Below are positions 9,301-18,204 of a stretch of 64,000 bases of DNA, piece after piece (positions within the stretch are counted from its first letter, which is position 1; each line of letters starts with the position of its first letter). Made by a program: the position numbers and the translations under genes. The DNA comes from Conyzicola nivalis. Its GTDB lineage: Bacteria; Actinomycetota; Actinomycetes; Actinomycetales; Microbacteriaceae. The notes beneath the pieces were generated by a model. The model made no database searches and was not told the origin of the DNA. It was given only the letters and a program-made list of their open reading frames with translations. The DNA is taken from the NCBI RefSeq assembly GCF_014639655.1, contig NZ_BMGB01000001.1:248001-312000 (forward strand), read 5' to 3'.

Positions 9301-9362
9301 ACGGTCCCTGAGCCTGTCGAAGGGCCTCCTCGCAGAGGCGCTTCGACAGGCTCAGCGACCGT
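9301..9362. terminator. Bidirectional hairpin between convergent genes
   Basis: 22-bp arms at 9301-9322 and 9341-9362 with one mismatch, containing CCTGAGCCTGTCGAAG and its complement, around an inner GCCTC/GAGGC stem. It fills the convergent gap. Same repeat family as 1314-1374. Confidence 0.7.
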
Positions 9363-9368
9363 AACTCC

Positions 9369-10463
9369 CTAGCGCCAGCGCGCCCTGACATAGGCCTCGG
9401 GCCAGTAGTCGACCTCGACGCCCAGCTCGTGGGCCGCGCGCAGCGGGAAGTGCGGGTCGCGCATCATCTCGCGTCCGAGCATGACGGCGTCGGCCTGCCC
9501 GGTCGCGACAATCTCTTCGGCCTGCGCGGCGGTGGTGATGAGTCCGACCGCGTTGACGGGCACGCCGGCGGTGGTTCCCACGAAGTCGGCGAAGGGCACC
9601 TGGTAGCCGGGGCGCAGCGGGATGGTCACACCCGAGACATTGCCGCCCGTCGAGATGTCGAAGAAGTCGGCGCCTGCCTCCCGCGCCCAGCCGGAGACCG
9701 TGGCGGTGTCCTCCTGGTTCCAGCCGCCCTCCGCGTAGTCGGTGGCCGAGAAGCGCACGAACACGGGCATCGCGTCGCCGACGGCCTCGCGCACGGCGCG
9801 CACGATCTCGAGCACAAGACGGGCGCGGTTCTCGAGGCTTCCGCCGTACTCGTCGGTGCGCAGGTTCGACAGCGGCGACAGGAACTGGTGGATCAGGTAG
9901 CCGTGTGCGGCGTGCACCTCGACGAGGTCGAAGCCGGCGGTGATGGCACGCTTCGCCGCGGCGGCGAACTCGGCGACCACCGCATGGATCTCCTCCACGC
10001 TCAGCGTGCGCGGTTCGGCGTAGGCGCCGAACGCGACCGCGGAGGGGCCGACGGTCTGCCAGCCGCCGTCCTCCGCCGAGACGGTGCCGGTCTTCTCGGG
10101 CGCCCAGCCGCGGTGGGTCGACGCCTTGCGGCCGGCGTGCGCGAGCTGGATCCCGGCGACGGCGCCGCGCTCGTGCAGGAAGGCGGTGATGCGCGACCAG
10201 GCCTCGACCTGGGTCTCGCTCCAGATGCCGGTGTCGTGGGGCGAGATGCGTCCGATCGGCGCGACGGCGGTCGCCTCGCTCATGATGAGCCCGGCGCCGC
10301 CCATGGCGAATGCGCCGAGGTGCACGAGGTGCCAGTCAGTGGGGACGCCGTCGCGCTTCTCGACCGAGTACTGGCAGAGTGCCGGCACCCAGAGACGGTT
10401 GCGGAAGGTGGTGGAGCGGATGCTGAGCGGGGTGAAGATGCTCGGCGTGGTGGTCGTGGTCAC
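9369..10463 (-). CDS. NADH:flavin oxidoreductase, old yellow enzyme family (YqjM/NamA-like)
   Basis: A 364-residue FMN-dependent ene-reductase-type TIM barrel. Family landmarks: RLWVPALCQYS near residue 20 (Cys of the YqjM subclass), IQLAHAGRKAS, the substrate-binding pair HAAHGYLIHQFLSP, and NRARL. Family members reduce activated C=C bonds, often as xenobiotic or oxidative-stress enzymes; the substrate cannot be deduced. The frame is open further upstream into the HAD gene, but GTG at 10463 is chosen because GGGAG lies just upstream and the family N-terminus (IFTPLSI) follows. It lies 25 bp downstream of the HAD gene on the same strand, probably cotranscribed. Confidence 0.9.
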   Translation of the reverse strand: MTTTTTPSIFTPLSIRSTTFRNRLWVPALCQYSVEKRDGVPTDWHLVHLGAFAMGGAGLIMSEATAVAPIGRISPHDTGIWSETQVEAWSRITAFLHERGAVAGIQLAHAGRKASTHRGWAPEKTGTVSAEDGGWQTVGPSAVAFGAYAEPRTLSVEEIHAVVAEFAAAAKRAITAGFDLVEVHAAHGYLIHQFLSPLSNLRTDEYGGSLENRARLVLEIVRAVREAVGDAMPVFVRFSATDYAEGGWNQEDTATVSGWAREAGADFFDISTGGNVSGVTIPLRPGYQVPFADFVGTTAGVPVNAVGLITTAAQAEEIVATGQADAVMLGREMMRDPHFPLRAAHELGVEVDYWPEAYVRARWR

Positions 10464-10488
10464 GGATCTCCCGGTGAGGTCGCCGCGC

Positions 10489-11106
10489 TCAGTTCGCGAG
10501 CGCGGTGAGGAACTGGCGAAGACCGGCGACGTGCACGTAGTGGTGCACCGTCGCACCGAGTTCGGCCGCGGCATCCGTATTGATCTTCTTGTTGTCGATA
10601 AAGACCATCTGCGCGGGCGTTATTCCCAGCCCGTCGGCAACCTCCAGGTAGATCGCGGGGTCGGGCTTGATGTTGTCCATCTCGGCGCTCACGAACATGC
10701 GCTCGAAGAACTCGGCCATGGGGGAGAAGCGGAACGGCCCGGCGAAGTCGAAACCGGCGTTGGAGAGCAGGGCCACGCGGGTGCCTCCGGCGTGCAGTTC
10801 GGCGATGAGGTCGATCGTGCCCGGCTCCACGCTGATCCAGCTGGTGAAGTCGCGGGCCCAGAGCCGTTGCACGGTCGAGGCCGACCATTCGGCGCCGACG
10901 TCGGCGGCGATCAGCCGCCAGTACTGGGGGACGCTGACGGTCCCGCGGTCGAGTCCGTCGCGGTGACGCCAGTAGCTCGGCCAGAACGCCGCGCCGTCGA
11001 CCCCGGCGATCGCGACAAGCGCGTCGCGGTCGGCCGCACTCGGTTCGAGCGATATCACCTCGCCGTAGTCGAAGACAACAACCCGGTCGGCGATACGCAG
11101 CGTCAT
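10489..11106 (-). CDS. HAD-superfamily hydrolase
   Basis: A 205-residue HAD-like phosphatase. Motif I is VVVFDYGEVIS near residue 9, motif II LLSNAG, motif III the Lys in NIKPDPAIY, and motif IV VFIDNKKINTD. The residue two positions after the nucleophile Asp is Gly rather than Asp, as in the YihX/glucose-1-phosphatase-like branch. It is most likely a small-molecule phosphatase; the substrate is unknown. The gene starts 23 bp from divergent nnrD, with TAGTTT 6 nt before the ATG and no ribosome site, so it is likely leaderless. Confidence 0.85.
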   Translation of the reverse strand: MTLRIADRVVVFDYGEVISLEPSAADRDALVAIAGVDGAAFWPSYWRHRDGLDRGTVSVPQYWRLIAADVGAEWSASTVQRLWARDFTSWISVEPGTIDLIAELHAGGTRVALLSNAGFDFAGPFRFSPMAEFFERMFVSAEMDNIKPDPAIYLEVADGLGITPAQMVFIDNKKINTDAAAELGATVHHYVHVAGLRQFLTALAN

Positions 11107-11112
11107 GGTTCC

Positions 11113-11122
11113 AAACTAGCCT
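11113..11122. promoter_or_regulatory. Shared bidirectional -10 element (AAACTAGCCT)
   Basis: Minus-strand TAGTTT (11113-11118) and plus-strand TAGCCT (11117-11122) overlap by two bases (TA). They lie 6 and 7 nt from the ATGs of the HAD gene and nnrD in a 23-bp gap. Confidence 0.6.
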
Positions 11123-11129
11123 GAGCAGC

Positions 11130-11951
11130 ATGGGCGACTTCACAACCTGGAAACCGGATGACGCGGCTCGACTGATCGCGGTGCCGGGCGAGCGCGACGA
11201 CAAGTACTCCCGCGGTGTGCTCGGCGTGATCACGGGAAGCGACAGGTACCCGGGCGCGGCCGTGCTCGGTGTCGAGGCCGCGCTGCGCACCGGGGTCGGC
11301 ATGGTGCGCTACCTCGGCGGGGAACGCGTGTCGACGCTGGTGCTGCAGCGCCGCCCCGAGGCGGTGACGGCGGAGGGTCGCGTGCAGGCGTGGCTCGTCG
11401 GTTCCGGCATGGATCACGACGGCCGCGACGACCAGACGGTCGCGCTCAGCACCGCGGCGATGACGCAGGCGCTGCCGACCGTGCTCGACGGGGGAGCGCT
11501 CGACCTGCACGAGGGTGCGACCGGCCCCGTCGTGATCACACCGCACTACGGCGAGCTCGCGCGGGTGCTCGACGTGGCGAAAGAGCGCATCGTGGCCGAT
11601 CCGGCCACGTGGGCGCGCACCGCCGCCGACGAGCTCGGCGTCACCGTGCTGCTCAAAGGCCACGCCACCTACGTCGTGGGCGGCGGCCTGGCGCTCGTCG
11701 CCTCGAGCGCGCCGACCTGGCTCGCCACGGCGGGGGCGGGCGACGCGCTCGCGGGAATCCTCGGCGCGCTCGTCGCGACGCACACCGACGAGATCGCGGC
11801 CGACCCGGCCGTGCTCGCGAAGCTGGCCGCTACCGCGTCGGTCGTGCACGGTCTCGCGGCGATGCGGGCGAGCCGCGGCGGGCCGCTCACGGTGCTCGAC
11901 CTCGCCCACGAGGTGTCGGGCACGATCGCCGGGCTGCTCGCCTCGTCGTAG
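11130..11951 (+). CDS. nnrD: ADP-dependent NAD(P)H-hydrate dehydratase
   Basis: A 273-residue ribokinase-like enzyme of the YjeF C-terminal family. It repairs damaged NAD(P)H hydrates (NADHX) with ADP. Visible landmarks: RGVLGVITGSDRYPGAAVL near the N-terminus, LVGSGMD, the PVVITPHYGELARVL motif and the C-terminal AGAGDALAGILGAL with the catalytic Asp. The NnrE epimerase domain, often fused in E. coli-type proteins, is absent, so the epimerase must be encoded elsewhere. Likely leaderless. The GT87-like gene follows after 21 bp. Confidence 0.9.
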   Translation: MGDFTTWKPDDAARLIAVPGERDDKYSRGVLGVITGSDRYPGAAVLGVEAALRTGVGMVRYLGGERVSTLVLQRRPEAVTAEGRVQAWLVGSGMDHDGRDDQTVALSTAAMTQALPTVLDGGALDLHEGATGPVVITPHYGELARVLDVAKERIVADPATWARTAADELGVTVLLKGHATYVVGGGLALVASSAPTWLATAGAGDALAGILGALVATHTDEIAADPAVLAKLAATASVVHGLAAMRASRGGPLTVLDLAHEVSGTIAGLLASS

Positions 11952-11959
11952 TCGCCCGG

Positions 11960-11965
11960 TACTGT
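11960..11965 (+). promoter_or_regulatory. -10 hexamer TACTGT, 7 nt before the next ATG
   Basis: Leaderless-type promoter candidate for the membrane protein at 11973; no ribosome site is present. Confidence 0.4.
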
Positions 11966-11972
11966 TGGTGGC

Positions 11973-13253
11973 ATGACGGACGCCGCTGATTCGCCGCGGC
12001 GCATCACGTCGCCGCTGCGCTCGTTCGCGACGAGCAGGGCCGCCCTGTGGGCCGGGTTCGTGCTGGCGCATTTCTGGCTCGGCCTGCTCAACCTCTACGG
12101 ACCGGGTTTCCCGCTGGGCGACGTCACGATCACCTACAGGCTGTGGACCGACCAGATCGTCACGGGCGATTACTGGATGGGCATCGACAGCGTGTGGGTG
12201 TATCCGATCCTGGCCATCGTGCCGATGCTCGCCGCGTTCGCCCTCGGTCCCGCGCTCTACGCCAGCACCTGGCTCAGCCTGGTCATGCTGCTGAACGCTG
12301 TCGCGTTCGCCGCGATCACCGGCTGGGCGCGGTCGCGCGACCGGGCGGCCGTCGGCTGGTGGTGGATCGGCTTCCTGGTGCTGCTCGGCCCGATCGCGGT
12401 CGCGCGCATCGACTCGGTCTCGGTGCCGCTCGCCATGGTCGGGGTGCTGCTGCTCGCCACCCGGCCGACCGCCGCCGTCATCGTGCTCACGGTGGCCACC
12501 TGGACCAAGGTGTGGCCCGCCGCACTGCTCGCGGCGATCCTGATCGCGTGCCGGGGCCGCGTCCGGCTCGTGGTGACCGCGGTCTCCGTGAGCGCGGCGA
12601 TCGTCGTCGTCGCCCTGCTCCTCGGCAGCGGCGGCAACGTGTTCAGCTTCATCACGCAGCAGACCGGCCGGGGCATGCAGGCCGAGGCGCCCGTGAGCAC
12701 CGTGTGGGCCTGGCAGGCCTTCGCCGGTGTGCCGGACACCTACATCTACTACGACCAGGACATCCTGAGTTTCCAGATCGTCGGCCAGGGCGTTGCCACG
12801 GCCGCAGCCGTGATGACGCCGATCCTCGCCCTGGTGGCGCTCGCGGTCGCGGCCACCGGCGTGTGGGCGGCGCACCGGGGTGCCGAGCCGACCCGGCTGC
12901 TCGCCCCGCTCGCCCTCGCGCTCGTCACGACCCTCATCGTGGTCAACAAGGTGGGCTCGCCCCAGTTCATCTCCTGGCTCGCGGTCCCGCTGGTGCTCGG
13001 CCTCGCGGCCAACGCCGCGGGGCACGGACCGTCGTTCCGATTCCCCTCGGTGCTCGCGCTCGTGGTCGCGGTCATGACGCAGGCGCTTTATCCTTATTTC
13101 TACGACGAACTGATCTCGCTCAACCCGATCATGCTCACCGTCCTCACCGCGCGGAACGTGCTGCTGTGCGTGTTGTTGGTCTGGGCGGTTCGCGCCGTAG
13201 TGCTCGTCGGCCGGCACGCGAAGGCCCCACCGCGCGGCCCCCACCTACCCTAA
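11973..13253 (+). CDS. GT87-like polytopic membrane protein (possible mannosyltransferase)
   Basis: A 426-residue integral membrane protein with about ten hydrophobic segments. Its layout, with an early periplasmic loop carrying acidic residues (FPLGDVTITYRLW), a WTKVWPAALL segment and hydrophobic C-terminal helices, resembles GT-C fold, GT87-type polyprenyl-phosphate mannosyltransferases that add mannose in actinobacterial glycolipids. Sequence identity to a characterised member cannot be checked here. The gene lies between nnrD and the small thiamine-binding-type gene, which starts 9 bp later, so cotranscription is likely. Confidence 0.6.
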   Translation: MTDAADSPRRITSPLRSFATSRAALWAGFVLAHFWLGLLNLYGPGFPLGDVTITYRLWTDQIVTGDYWMGIDSVWVYPILAIVPMLAAFALGPALYASTWLSLVMLLNAVAFAAITGWARSRDRAAVGWWWIGFLVLLGPIAVARIDSVSVPLAMVGVLLLATRPTAAVIVLTVATWTKVWPAALLAAILIACRGRVRLVVTAVSVSAAIVVVALLLGSGGNVFSFITQQTGRGMQAEAPVSTVWAWQAFAGVPDTYIYYDQDILSFQIVGQGVATAAAVMTPILALVALAVAATGVWAAHRGAEPTRLLAPLALALVTTLIVVNKVGSPQFISWLAVPLVLGLAANAAGHGPSFRFPSVLALVVAVMTQALYPYFYDELISLNPIMLTVLTARNVLLCVLLVWAVRAVVLVGRHAKAPPRGPHLP

Positions 13254-13262
13254 GGAACTCAC

Positions 13263-13595
13263 ATGCTCGTGGCATTCTCCGTCTCGCCGGTCGGAAGCGG
13301 TGGCGACGACGGTTCCGTGCACGAGGCGGTCGCGGCCGCCGTGCGCGTCGTGCGCGCTTCCGGTCTCCCCAATCAGACCGACGCCATGTTCACCACGATC
13401 GAGGGTGACTGGGACGAGGTCTTCGCCGTCGTCAAGGCCGCGACCGAGGCCGTCGCCGCGTTCGGCCCGCGCGTCTCCCTCGTGCTCAAAGCGGACATCC
13501 GCCCCGGCCACACCGGCGAGCTGACCGGCAAGGTCGAGCGCGTCGAGCGCGCCCTCGCCGCCGGTGCCCCCGCCACCGCGTCTGACTCCGAGTGA
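13263..13595 (+). CDS. MTH1187-family thiamine-binding protein (UPF0045)
   Basis: A 110-residue protein matching the MTH1187/YkoF-like fold: N-terminal [11 protein letters not shown], then [30 protein letters not shown] and [12 protein letters not shown]. Relatives bind thiamine or hydroxymethylpyrimidine and form tetramers. Its presence next to an MFS exporter could point to vitamin trafficking, but that is inference. The start has AAGGAA upstream. It overlaps the following MFS start as GTGA. Confidence 0.85.
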   Translation: MLVAFSVSPVGSGGDDGSVHEAVAAAVRVVRASGLPNQTDAMFTTIEGDWDEVFAVVKAATEAVAAFGPRVSLVLKADIRPGHTGELTGKVERVERALAAGAPATASDSE

Positions 13596-14800
13596 GCGGC
13601 CTCTCGCCCGCACGCGTCCGCCTGGCACTGCTCGCCCTGGCCCTCGGCGGCTTCGGAATCGGCACGACCGAGTTCGTGGTCATGGGGTTGCTCGACAACG
13701 TCGCACGCGACCTGCTTCCCGCTCTCTACGCCTCGAGCCACGAGGACGCCGTCGCGCAGACCGGCTGGCTGATCACCGCCTACGCGCTGGGCGTCGTCGT
13801 CGGTGCCCCCACCATCGCCGCGCTGTCGGCCCGCTTCCCGCGCAAGCAGCTGCTGTTGTGGCTTCTCGTCGCGTTCACGCTGGCGACCGTGCTCTCTGCG
13901 GTGCTGCCCACGTTCGAACTGGTCCTCGTCGCGCGATTCGTCGCCGGGCTGCCGCACGGCGCCTACTTCGGCATCGCCACCCTGGTCGCCGCCTCGCTCA
14001 TGGGCGAGGGCAAGCGCGGCCGCGGTGTCGCGATCGTGTTGTCGGGCCTCACCATCGCCAACGTCGTCGGCGTGCCGATCATCACCCTCCTCGGCCAGCA
14101 GGCCGGATGGCGCGTCGCCTACCTCGCGGTCGCGTCGATCTTCGCGCTCACCTTCGTCGCGGTCGCGCTGGCGGTGCCGCTGCAGCCCGGCGACCCGAAA
14201 GCCACGCTCAAGCGCGAGCTGCGCGCGTTCGGCCGCTCGCAGGTGTGGCTGGCGCTGCTCACGGGCGCCATCGGCTTCGGCGGCTTCTTCGCCGTCTACA
14301 GCTACGTCAGCCCCGTCGTGACCCAGGTCACCGGGCAGAGCGAGTCGTTCGTGCCGATCGCGCTCGTGGTCATCGGCCTCGGCATGACACTGGGCAACCT
14401 CGTCGGTGGCCGCGCCGCCGACCACAACGTGATGGGCACCATCTTCGTCTGCTTCGGACTCTTCGTCGTCGCGCTCGCCTCGTTCGCGCTCACCGCGCAC
14501 ACGACCGCCGGCCTGCTGATCTCGCTGTTCGTCGTCGGCGGCGCAGCATCCGCACTGTCGCCCGCGGTGCAGTCGAGGCTTATGGATGTCGCGGGGGACA
14601 GTCAGACCCTCGCGGCGGCCGCGAACCACGCCGCGCTGAACCTCGGCAACAGCCTCGGCGCGTACCTGGGCGGGGTGACGATCGCCGCGGGTCTCGGCTA
14701 CCTGTCGCCCGCGATCGTGGGACTGCTGCTGTGCGTTCCGGGCATCGGGCTCGCGCTGTTCAGCGTGGTGCTGCAGCGCAGGCGCCCGATTCGCCTCTAG
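13592..14800 (+). CDS. MFS transporter (DHA1, arabinose-efflux/chloramphenicol-type)
   Basis: A 402-residue 12-TM major facilitator. [14 protein letters not shown] at the N-terminus is typical of the AraJ/YdhP/Cml drug and sugar exporter group; the inter-helix motif here reads [10 protein letters not shown]. The start is GTG at 13592, overlapping the stop of the thiamine-binding gene by 4 bp. It is probably a proton-driven exporter of small organic compounds; the substrate is unknown. It is convergent to the response regulator with a 23-bp gap that holds a degenerate GAGCCTGT repeat. Confidence 0.88.
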   Translation: MSGLSPARVRLALLALALGGFGIGTTEFVVMGLLDNVARDLLPALYASSHEDAVAQTGWLITAYALGVVVGAPTIAALSARFPRKQLLLWLLVAFTLATVLSAVLPTFELVLVARFVAGLPHGAYFGIATLVAASLMGEGKRGRGVAIVLSGLTIANVVGVPIITLLGQQAGWRVAYLAVASIFALTFVAVALAVPLQPGDPKATLKRELRAFGRSQVWLALLTGAIGFGGFFAVYSYVSPVVTQVTGQSESFVPIALVVIGLGMTLGNLVGGRAADHNVMGTIFVCFGLFVVALASFALTAHTTAGLLISLFVVGGAASALSPAVQSRLMDVAGDSQTLAAAANHAALNLGNSLGAYLGGVTIAAGLGYLSPAIVGLLLCVPGIGLALFSVVLQRRRPIRL

Positions 14801-14823
14801 CCGGGGTGAGCCTGTGCGAGTGG

Positions 14824-15492
14824 TTAGAGCGCTCGCGGCTGGTCGGCCTCGATGAGGATGCCGTCTTCGATGGCGCGCTTGCGCAGGGCGACCTTGGTGC
14901 CCACGTCGAAGCCGGCGACGCGGTACTTCTCACGGATGCGCTTGAGGTACGACTTGGCCGTCTCCTCGCTGATGCTGAGCTGGAAGGCCACGGCCTTGAC
15001 GGGCTCGCCTCCGCCGTAGAGGGCCATCACGCGGCGCTCCTGGGCGCTGAGCTTGGGTGAGCCGCCGACCTCGCCAGCGTTGAGGGCGAGGTCGAGTTCG
15101 GCCGAGACGAAGGACTCGCCGATGGCGGCCGCACGGAGCGCCTCGATGATCATGCTGGCGTCCTCGCTCTTGACGAGGTAGCCGAGGGCCCCGGCGGCGA
15201 GGGCCTCGCGCACGACGTTCGGCTCGGAGTAGGTGCTCATCAGCACGACCTTGACGGCCATGGTCTTGAGCGTCGAGATCTTCAGCGAGATCGGGATGTT
15301 GTCTTTGAGGTCGAGGTCGAGCAACACGACGTCGACCGGGAACGCCGGGTTGGTGAGCAACTCGGGCCAGCTCGCCACGGCGGCGACCATGTCGATGTCC
15401 TGAGCGCTGCGGATCCACTCGGTGAGTGCCCCAAGGAGCATCCGGTGATCGTCAACGATGGCGACGCGGATGCGCTTGTCTGGGTCAGTCAC
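14824..15492 (-). CDS. NarL/FixJ-type response regulator
   Basis: A 222-residue response regulator. The receiver domain (about 8-125) has acidic pair DD at 14-15, phospho-acceptor Asp59 in VVLLDLDL and the conserved Lys in YLVKSED. The LuxR-type HTH (about 150-215) reads LSAQERRVMALY...VAFQLSISEETAKSYLKRIREKY. GTG start. It is the output of the sensor genes that precede it on the same strand, separated by 48 bp, a gap that could hold an extra promoter. Confidence 0.92.
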   Translation of the reverse strand: MTDPDKRIRVAIVDDHRMLLGALTEWIRSAQDIDMVAAVASWPELLTNPAFPVDVVLLDLDLKDNIPISLKISTLKTMAVKVVLMSTYSEPNVVREALAAGALGYLVKSEDASMIIEALRAAAIGESFVSAELDLALNAGEVGGSPKLSAQERRVMALYGGGEPVKAVAFQLSISEETAKSYLKRIREKYRVAGFDVGTKVALRKRAIEDGILIEADQPRAL

Positions 15493-15540
15493 GGTAAGTC
15501 CCTATCTGTAAAGCGGTTCATGAGCGGCAACGCGCTCGAT

Positions 15541-16794
15541 TCACAAGTCGGCCGGGTTGTCGACGAAACACTCGATTTCCACCCGGAGACTCGCGTTCTG
15601 ACTTGAGTCACTGTAGCGTCCCACCCGCCGGATGGCGTCCCATGTCGACGGGTCGACACGATTTCGCTGCACGCCCGTCGTGGTGATCACCACGGGCACC
15701 TTCAGTTTATGACTCGGCGCCACGGGCGACGTGGCGACGATCGGGCCGATGCTCACCTGCACGGTCCGCACCGCGGTCTTCTTGGCGTGGTCGTTGACCA
15801 ACAGCCAGACCGCGGCGAGAAGGCCGTCCCGCTGGTTGGCGTCGAGCAGGCCGGCGAGGCTGCCCTTGTCGGTGAGCGTGACCGAGCGGCCGAGCAGCTC
15901 GGACTCGGTGATCGCGTGGTAGAGCCACGTCTCGCGGCGGCCCTCGATGAGGTGGAGGCGCAGCTCGGTCGCGAGCGAGGCGGCGACCGACGCGGTCTTC
16001 GGGCGGAGGGGGAGGGCGATGCGCCCGGTGGCGACGGAGTCGAGCAGCTCCTCGGCCGCGAGGTCGAGCCGTGCGAGCTCTTCGGACGCGAGCATGCCGA
16101 CCGCGAACCGCGGCGCCGACACGGTGCTCTGCACGAGCACCCGGTCGAGTTCGACCTGCACCATGCTGCGGAAGCCGCGCACGATCATCACGCCGATCAC
16201 GACGGGCAGCACCGCGAACGCCAGCGAGGTGAGCTGGGCTGCCGCGTTGTCGGGGGAGAGCTCGGTGTTCACGATCATCACCACGAGCAGCGAGGCACCG
16301 ATCACGCCGGTCGCGATGAAGATGTCCGAGGGCCGCCGCAGCGTGATCACGAGCAGGAGGGCCGTCGCCGCCGTGAGCGAGGCCGTCGCGTACCGCCCCA
16401 CGTCGTGCAGGTCCCAGATCGCGAGGATGTCGAGCACGATGACCACGCCGAGCAGCGCGAGGAAGACCGCGAACATCCAGTCGGGCAGTCGGTCGCCGAC
16501 GACGCTCGCGGTGATGAACGCCAGCACGAGCACCACGACGAGCAGCACCCACGCGCCGATGGCCGCCACCGGGTTCGGGTAGTCAGGCCAGTACGCGACG
16601 AACCAACTGAACCCGTAGATCGCGCTGATGGCGCAGACCAGCGCCGCACCGATGCCGATGAAGGCGGTGCCCAGGCTCGCCCGGTGCGGGTTGTCCGGCC
16701 GCACGAGACGCCGCGCGCCGCCGACGATGCTGCGGCTGGCCCGCACCTCGGCGAGCAGTCCGAGCGTGTTCTCGCTCGCGGGGGGATAGCTCAC
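15541..16794 (-). CDS. Membrane protein with degenerate histidine-kinase-like C-terminus
   Basis: A 417-residue protein with about eight TM segments (about residues 43-205) and a cytoplasmic C-terminus. Residues 325-349 (LLAAVWLLVNDHAKK...) align with the N-box of the neighbouring kinase (LLALAECLENVRRHS), but the catalytic Glu is Trp330, and no DxGxG nucleotide loop or phospho-acceptor His follows. It therefore looks like a pseudokinase or an anchoring partner. The GTG start at 16794 overlaps the kinase stop (GTGA) and has GGAGG upstream; the frame is open further upstream only as a shadow of the kinase gene. I know no named family for it. Confidence 0.75.
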   Translation of the reverse strand: MSYPPASENTLGLLAEVRASRSIVGGARRLVRPDNPHRASLGTAFIGIGAALVCAISAIYGFSWFVAYWPDYPNPVAAIGAWVLLVVVLVLAFITASVVGDRLPDWMFAVFLALLGVVIVLDILAIWDLHDVGRYATASLTAATALLLVITLRRPSDIFIATGVIGASLLVVMIVNTELSPDNAAAQLTSLAFAVLPVVIGVMIVRGFRSMVQVELDRVLVQSTVSAPRFAVGMLASEELARLDLAAEELLDSVATGRIALPLRPKTASVAASLATELRLHLIEGRRETWLYHAITESELLGRSVTLTDKGSLAGLLDANQRDGLLAAVWLLVNDHAKKTAVRTVQVSIGPIVATSPVAPSHKLKVPVVITTTGVQRNRVDPSTWDAIRRVGRYSDSSQNASLRVEIECFVDNPADL

Positions 16795-17954
16795 CGGGGG
16801 ACCTCCAGAACTACCGTGGTACCCGATCCGGGCTCCGAGAACAGCCGGGCGTGTCCGCCGACTTCCTTCAGTCGCGCGACGACCGATTCTTTGAAGCCGA
16901 GTCGCGCCGAGTCGACGTCGTCGAGGATGAACCCGACCCCGGCATCCGTGATCATGGCGCGCACCGTGGTGGCGTCGTCGACGATGGTGACGTGCGCCTC
17001 GCGCACACCCGAGTGCCTGCGCACATTCTCGAGGCACTCTGCGAGGGCGAGCAGGAAGGCGTCGAGCACGTCGCTCGGCAGGAGCACCTGCCCCGTGCCG
17101 TGCCAGCTGACCTCGAGGCCCATGCGGCCGAAGCGCTGTTTCACCGACTCCAGGGTGGTACCCAGAACCGTCTCTTCGACCGGCTCGAGGTTGTAGCCGC
17201 CCGAGGAGAGCGGGGCGGGGGTGGCGCCGAGCCGCAGTTGGCGCAGCAGCTTGGCGTCGTCGGCGGACTGCTGCTGCAGCGCCGCCGGTGCCACGCCGAC
17301 GCCGGAGTGGGCGAGCAGGGTGAGCGTCGCCAGCACGGTGTCGTGCAGCAGGCGGGCCGACTGGCGGCGCTGCGCCTCGATCTCGCTGGCCTGGCGCTCG
17401 GCACGGTGTGCGCGCCCGATGCTCGCGATGCGCCTCGCCGCCTGGGGCACGCCGGCGCTGATCCAGATTCCGGCGACGGCTGCGATGGCCCAGCCGAGCG
17501 TGAGGGTGCCGACGGACTCGAGGGGGGACCGGGAGCCGGCGGTGAGCCACGTGGTCACGACGGTGACCACGACGAAGACGACCGCGAGCACGGCCAGACG
17601 CAGCCGGTCGCTGGCGAGCACGAGGGCGACGGACGGGAGGGACGCCGCGGCGAACTGGGACACCGACGACATGGCGGCCGGAGTGAGGCCGTCGGGGTTG
17701 AGCGCCGTGATGCTGGCGACGATGCCGAGCACGGCGACCACCTGCGCGAGCACCCACAGGTAGGAGCGGCTGAATCCGATGACGTACTGGGCCGCGGCGA
17801 GAAGGAGCACGAGCGGCACGATGGGCAGGTAGGTGGCGGGAACGACGGCGCCGGGAACGACGAGACACAGCGACGCGACGACCGTGAAGCTGAGGCCGTA
17901 GATGCGCGCGGTGCGCTGCAAGAGGCGGTCGCGTTCCTTCAGAATCGGATCCAC
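16791..17954 (-). CDS. NarL-type sensor histidine kinase
   Basis: A 387-residue membrane kinase. About six hydrophobic segments (20-165) form the sensor, followed by a coiled region and the HisKA_3-like motif RLLHDTVLATLTLLAH with phospho-acceptor His204. The ATPase domain has its N-box at 306-310 (E...N) and the G1 box DAGVGF at 337-342; the second glycine box is SEPGSGTTV near the C-terminus. All catalytic parts are present. It starts the unit kinase - kinase-like membrane protein - response regulator. GGGAG precedes the ATG. The signal sensed is unknown. Confidence 0.9.
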   Translation of the reverse strand: MDPILKERDRLLQRTARIYGLSFTVVASLCLVVPGAVVPATYLPIVPLVLLLAAAQYVIGFSRSYLWVLAQVVAVLGIVASITALNPDGLTPAAMSSVSQFAAASLPSVALVLASDRLRLAVLAVVFVVVTVVTTWLTAGSRSPLESVGTLTLGWAIAAVAGIWISAGVPQAARRIASIGRAHRAERQASEIEAQRRQSARLLHDTVLATLTLLAHSGVGVAPAALQQQSADDAKLLRQLRLGATPAPLSSGGYNLEPVEETVLGTTLESVKQRFGRMGLEVSWHGTGQVLLPSDVLDAFLLALAECLENVRRHSGVREAHVTIVDDATTVRAMITDAGVGFILDDVDSARLGFKESVVARLKEVGGHARLFSEPGSGTTVVLEVPR

Positions 17955-18131
17955 CGAGCTCCCGTCCCCCGCCTTGCGCTGTCCATCGGATTGCTAGTCA
18001 CCGCACCGCTCCTTCCCGAGCGGATGTGGTATCCACACAGTCTGCCACCACTACTGGGGGTGCAGCGTCTCTCGGCGCTGCGCGGGGCCCGGGGTAACCT
18101 CTGACGTAGAGGGACAACAACGGGGGAAGCC

Positions 18132-18157
18132 GGGGCCGCAGGGAAACCTGCGGCCCC
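18132..18157 (-). terminator. GAAA-tetraloop hairpin between metX and the sensor kinase
   Basis: A perfect 11-bp GC-rich stem (18132-18142 with 18147-18157) closed by a GAAA loop, 48 bp after the metX stop. No T-run follows on the minus strand. The rest of 17955-18204 holds no gene that I can see. Confidence 0.6.
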
Positions 18158-18204
18158 TGCGCGTTAAGGCTCGGCGCGGGAAACCGACCACCGCGCGTGC
18201 CCCG

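Noticed and set aside
11130-11951. nnrD as a truncated bifunctional Nnr
   Set aside because: Stand-alone dehydratases are common; the catalytic region is complete and the start is well placed.
16794-17868. N-terminal extension of the kinase-like membrane protein up to 17868
   Set aside because: The extra residues are an arginine-rich shadow of the kinase gene, and GTG 16794 has GGAGG and a GTGA overlap.
18090-18160. Small RNA or riboswitch near the GAAA-loop hairpin
   Set aside because: Only one hairpin is present, with no conserved riboswitch core or clear promoter; a terminator of metX is the simpler reading.
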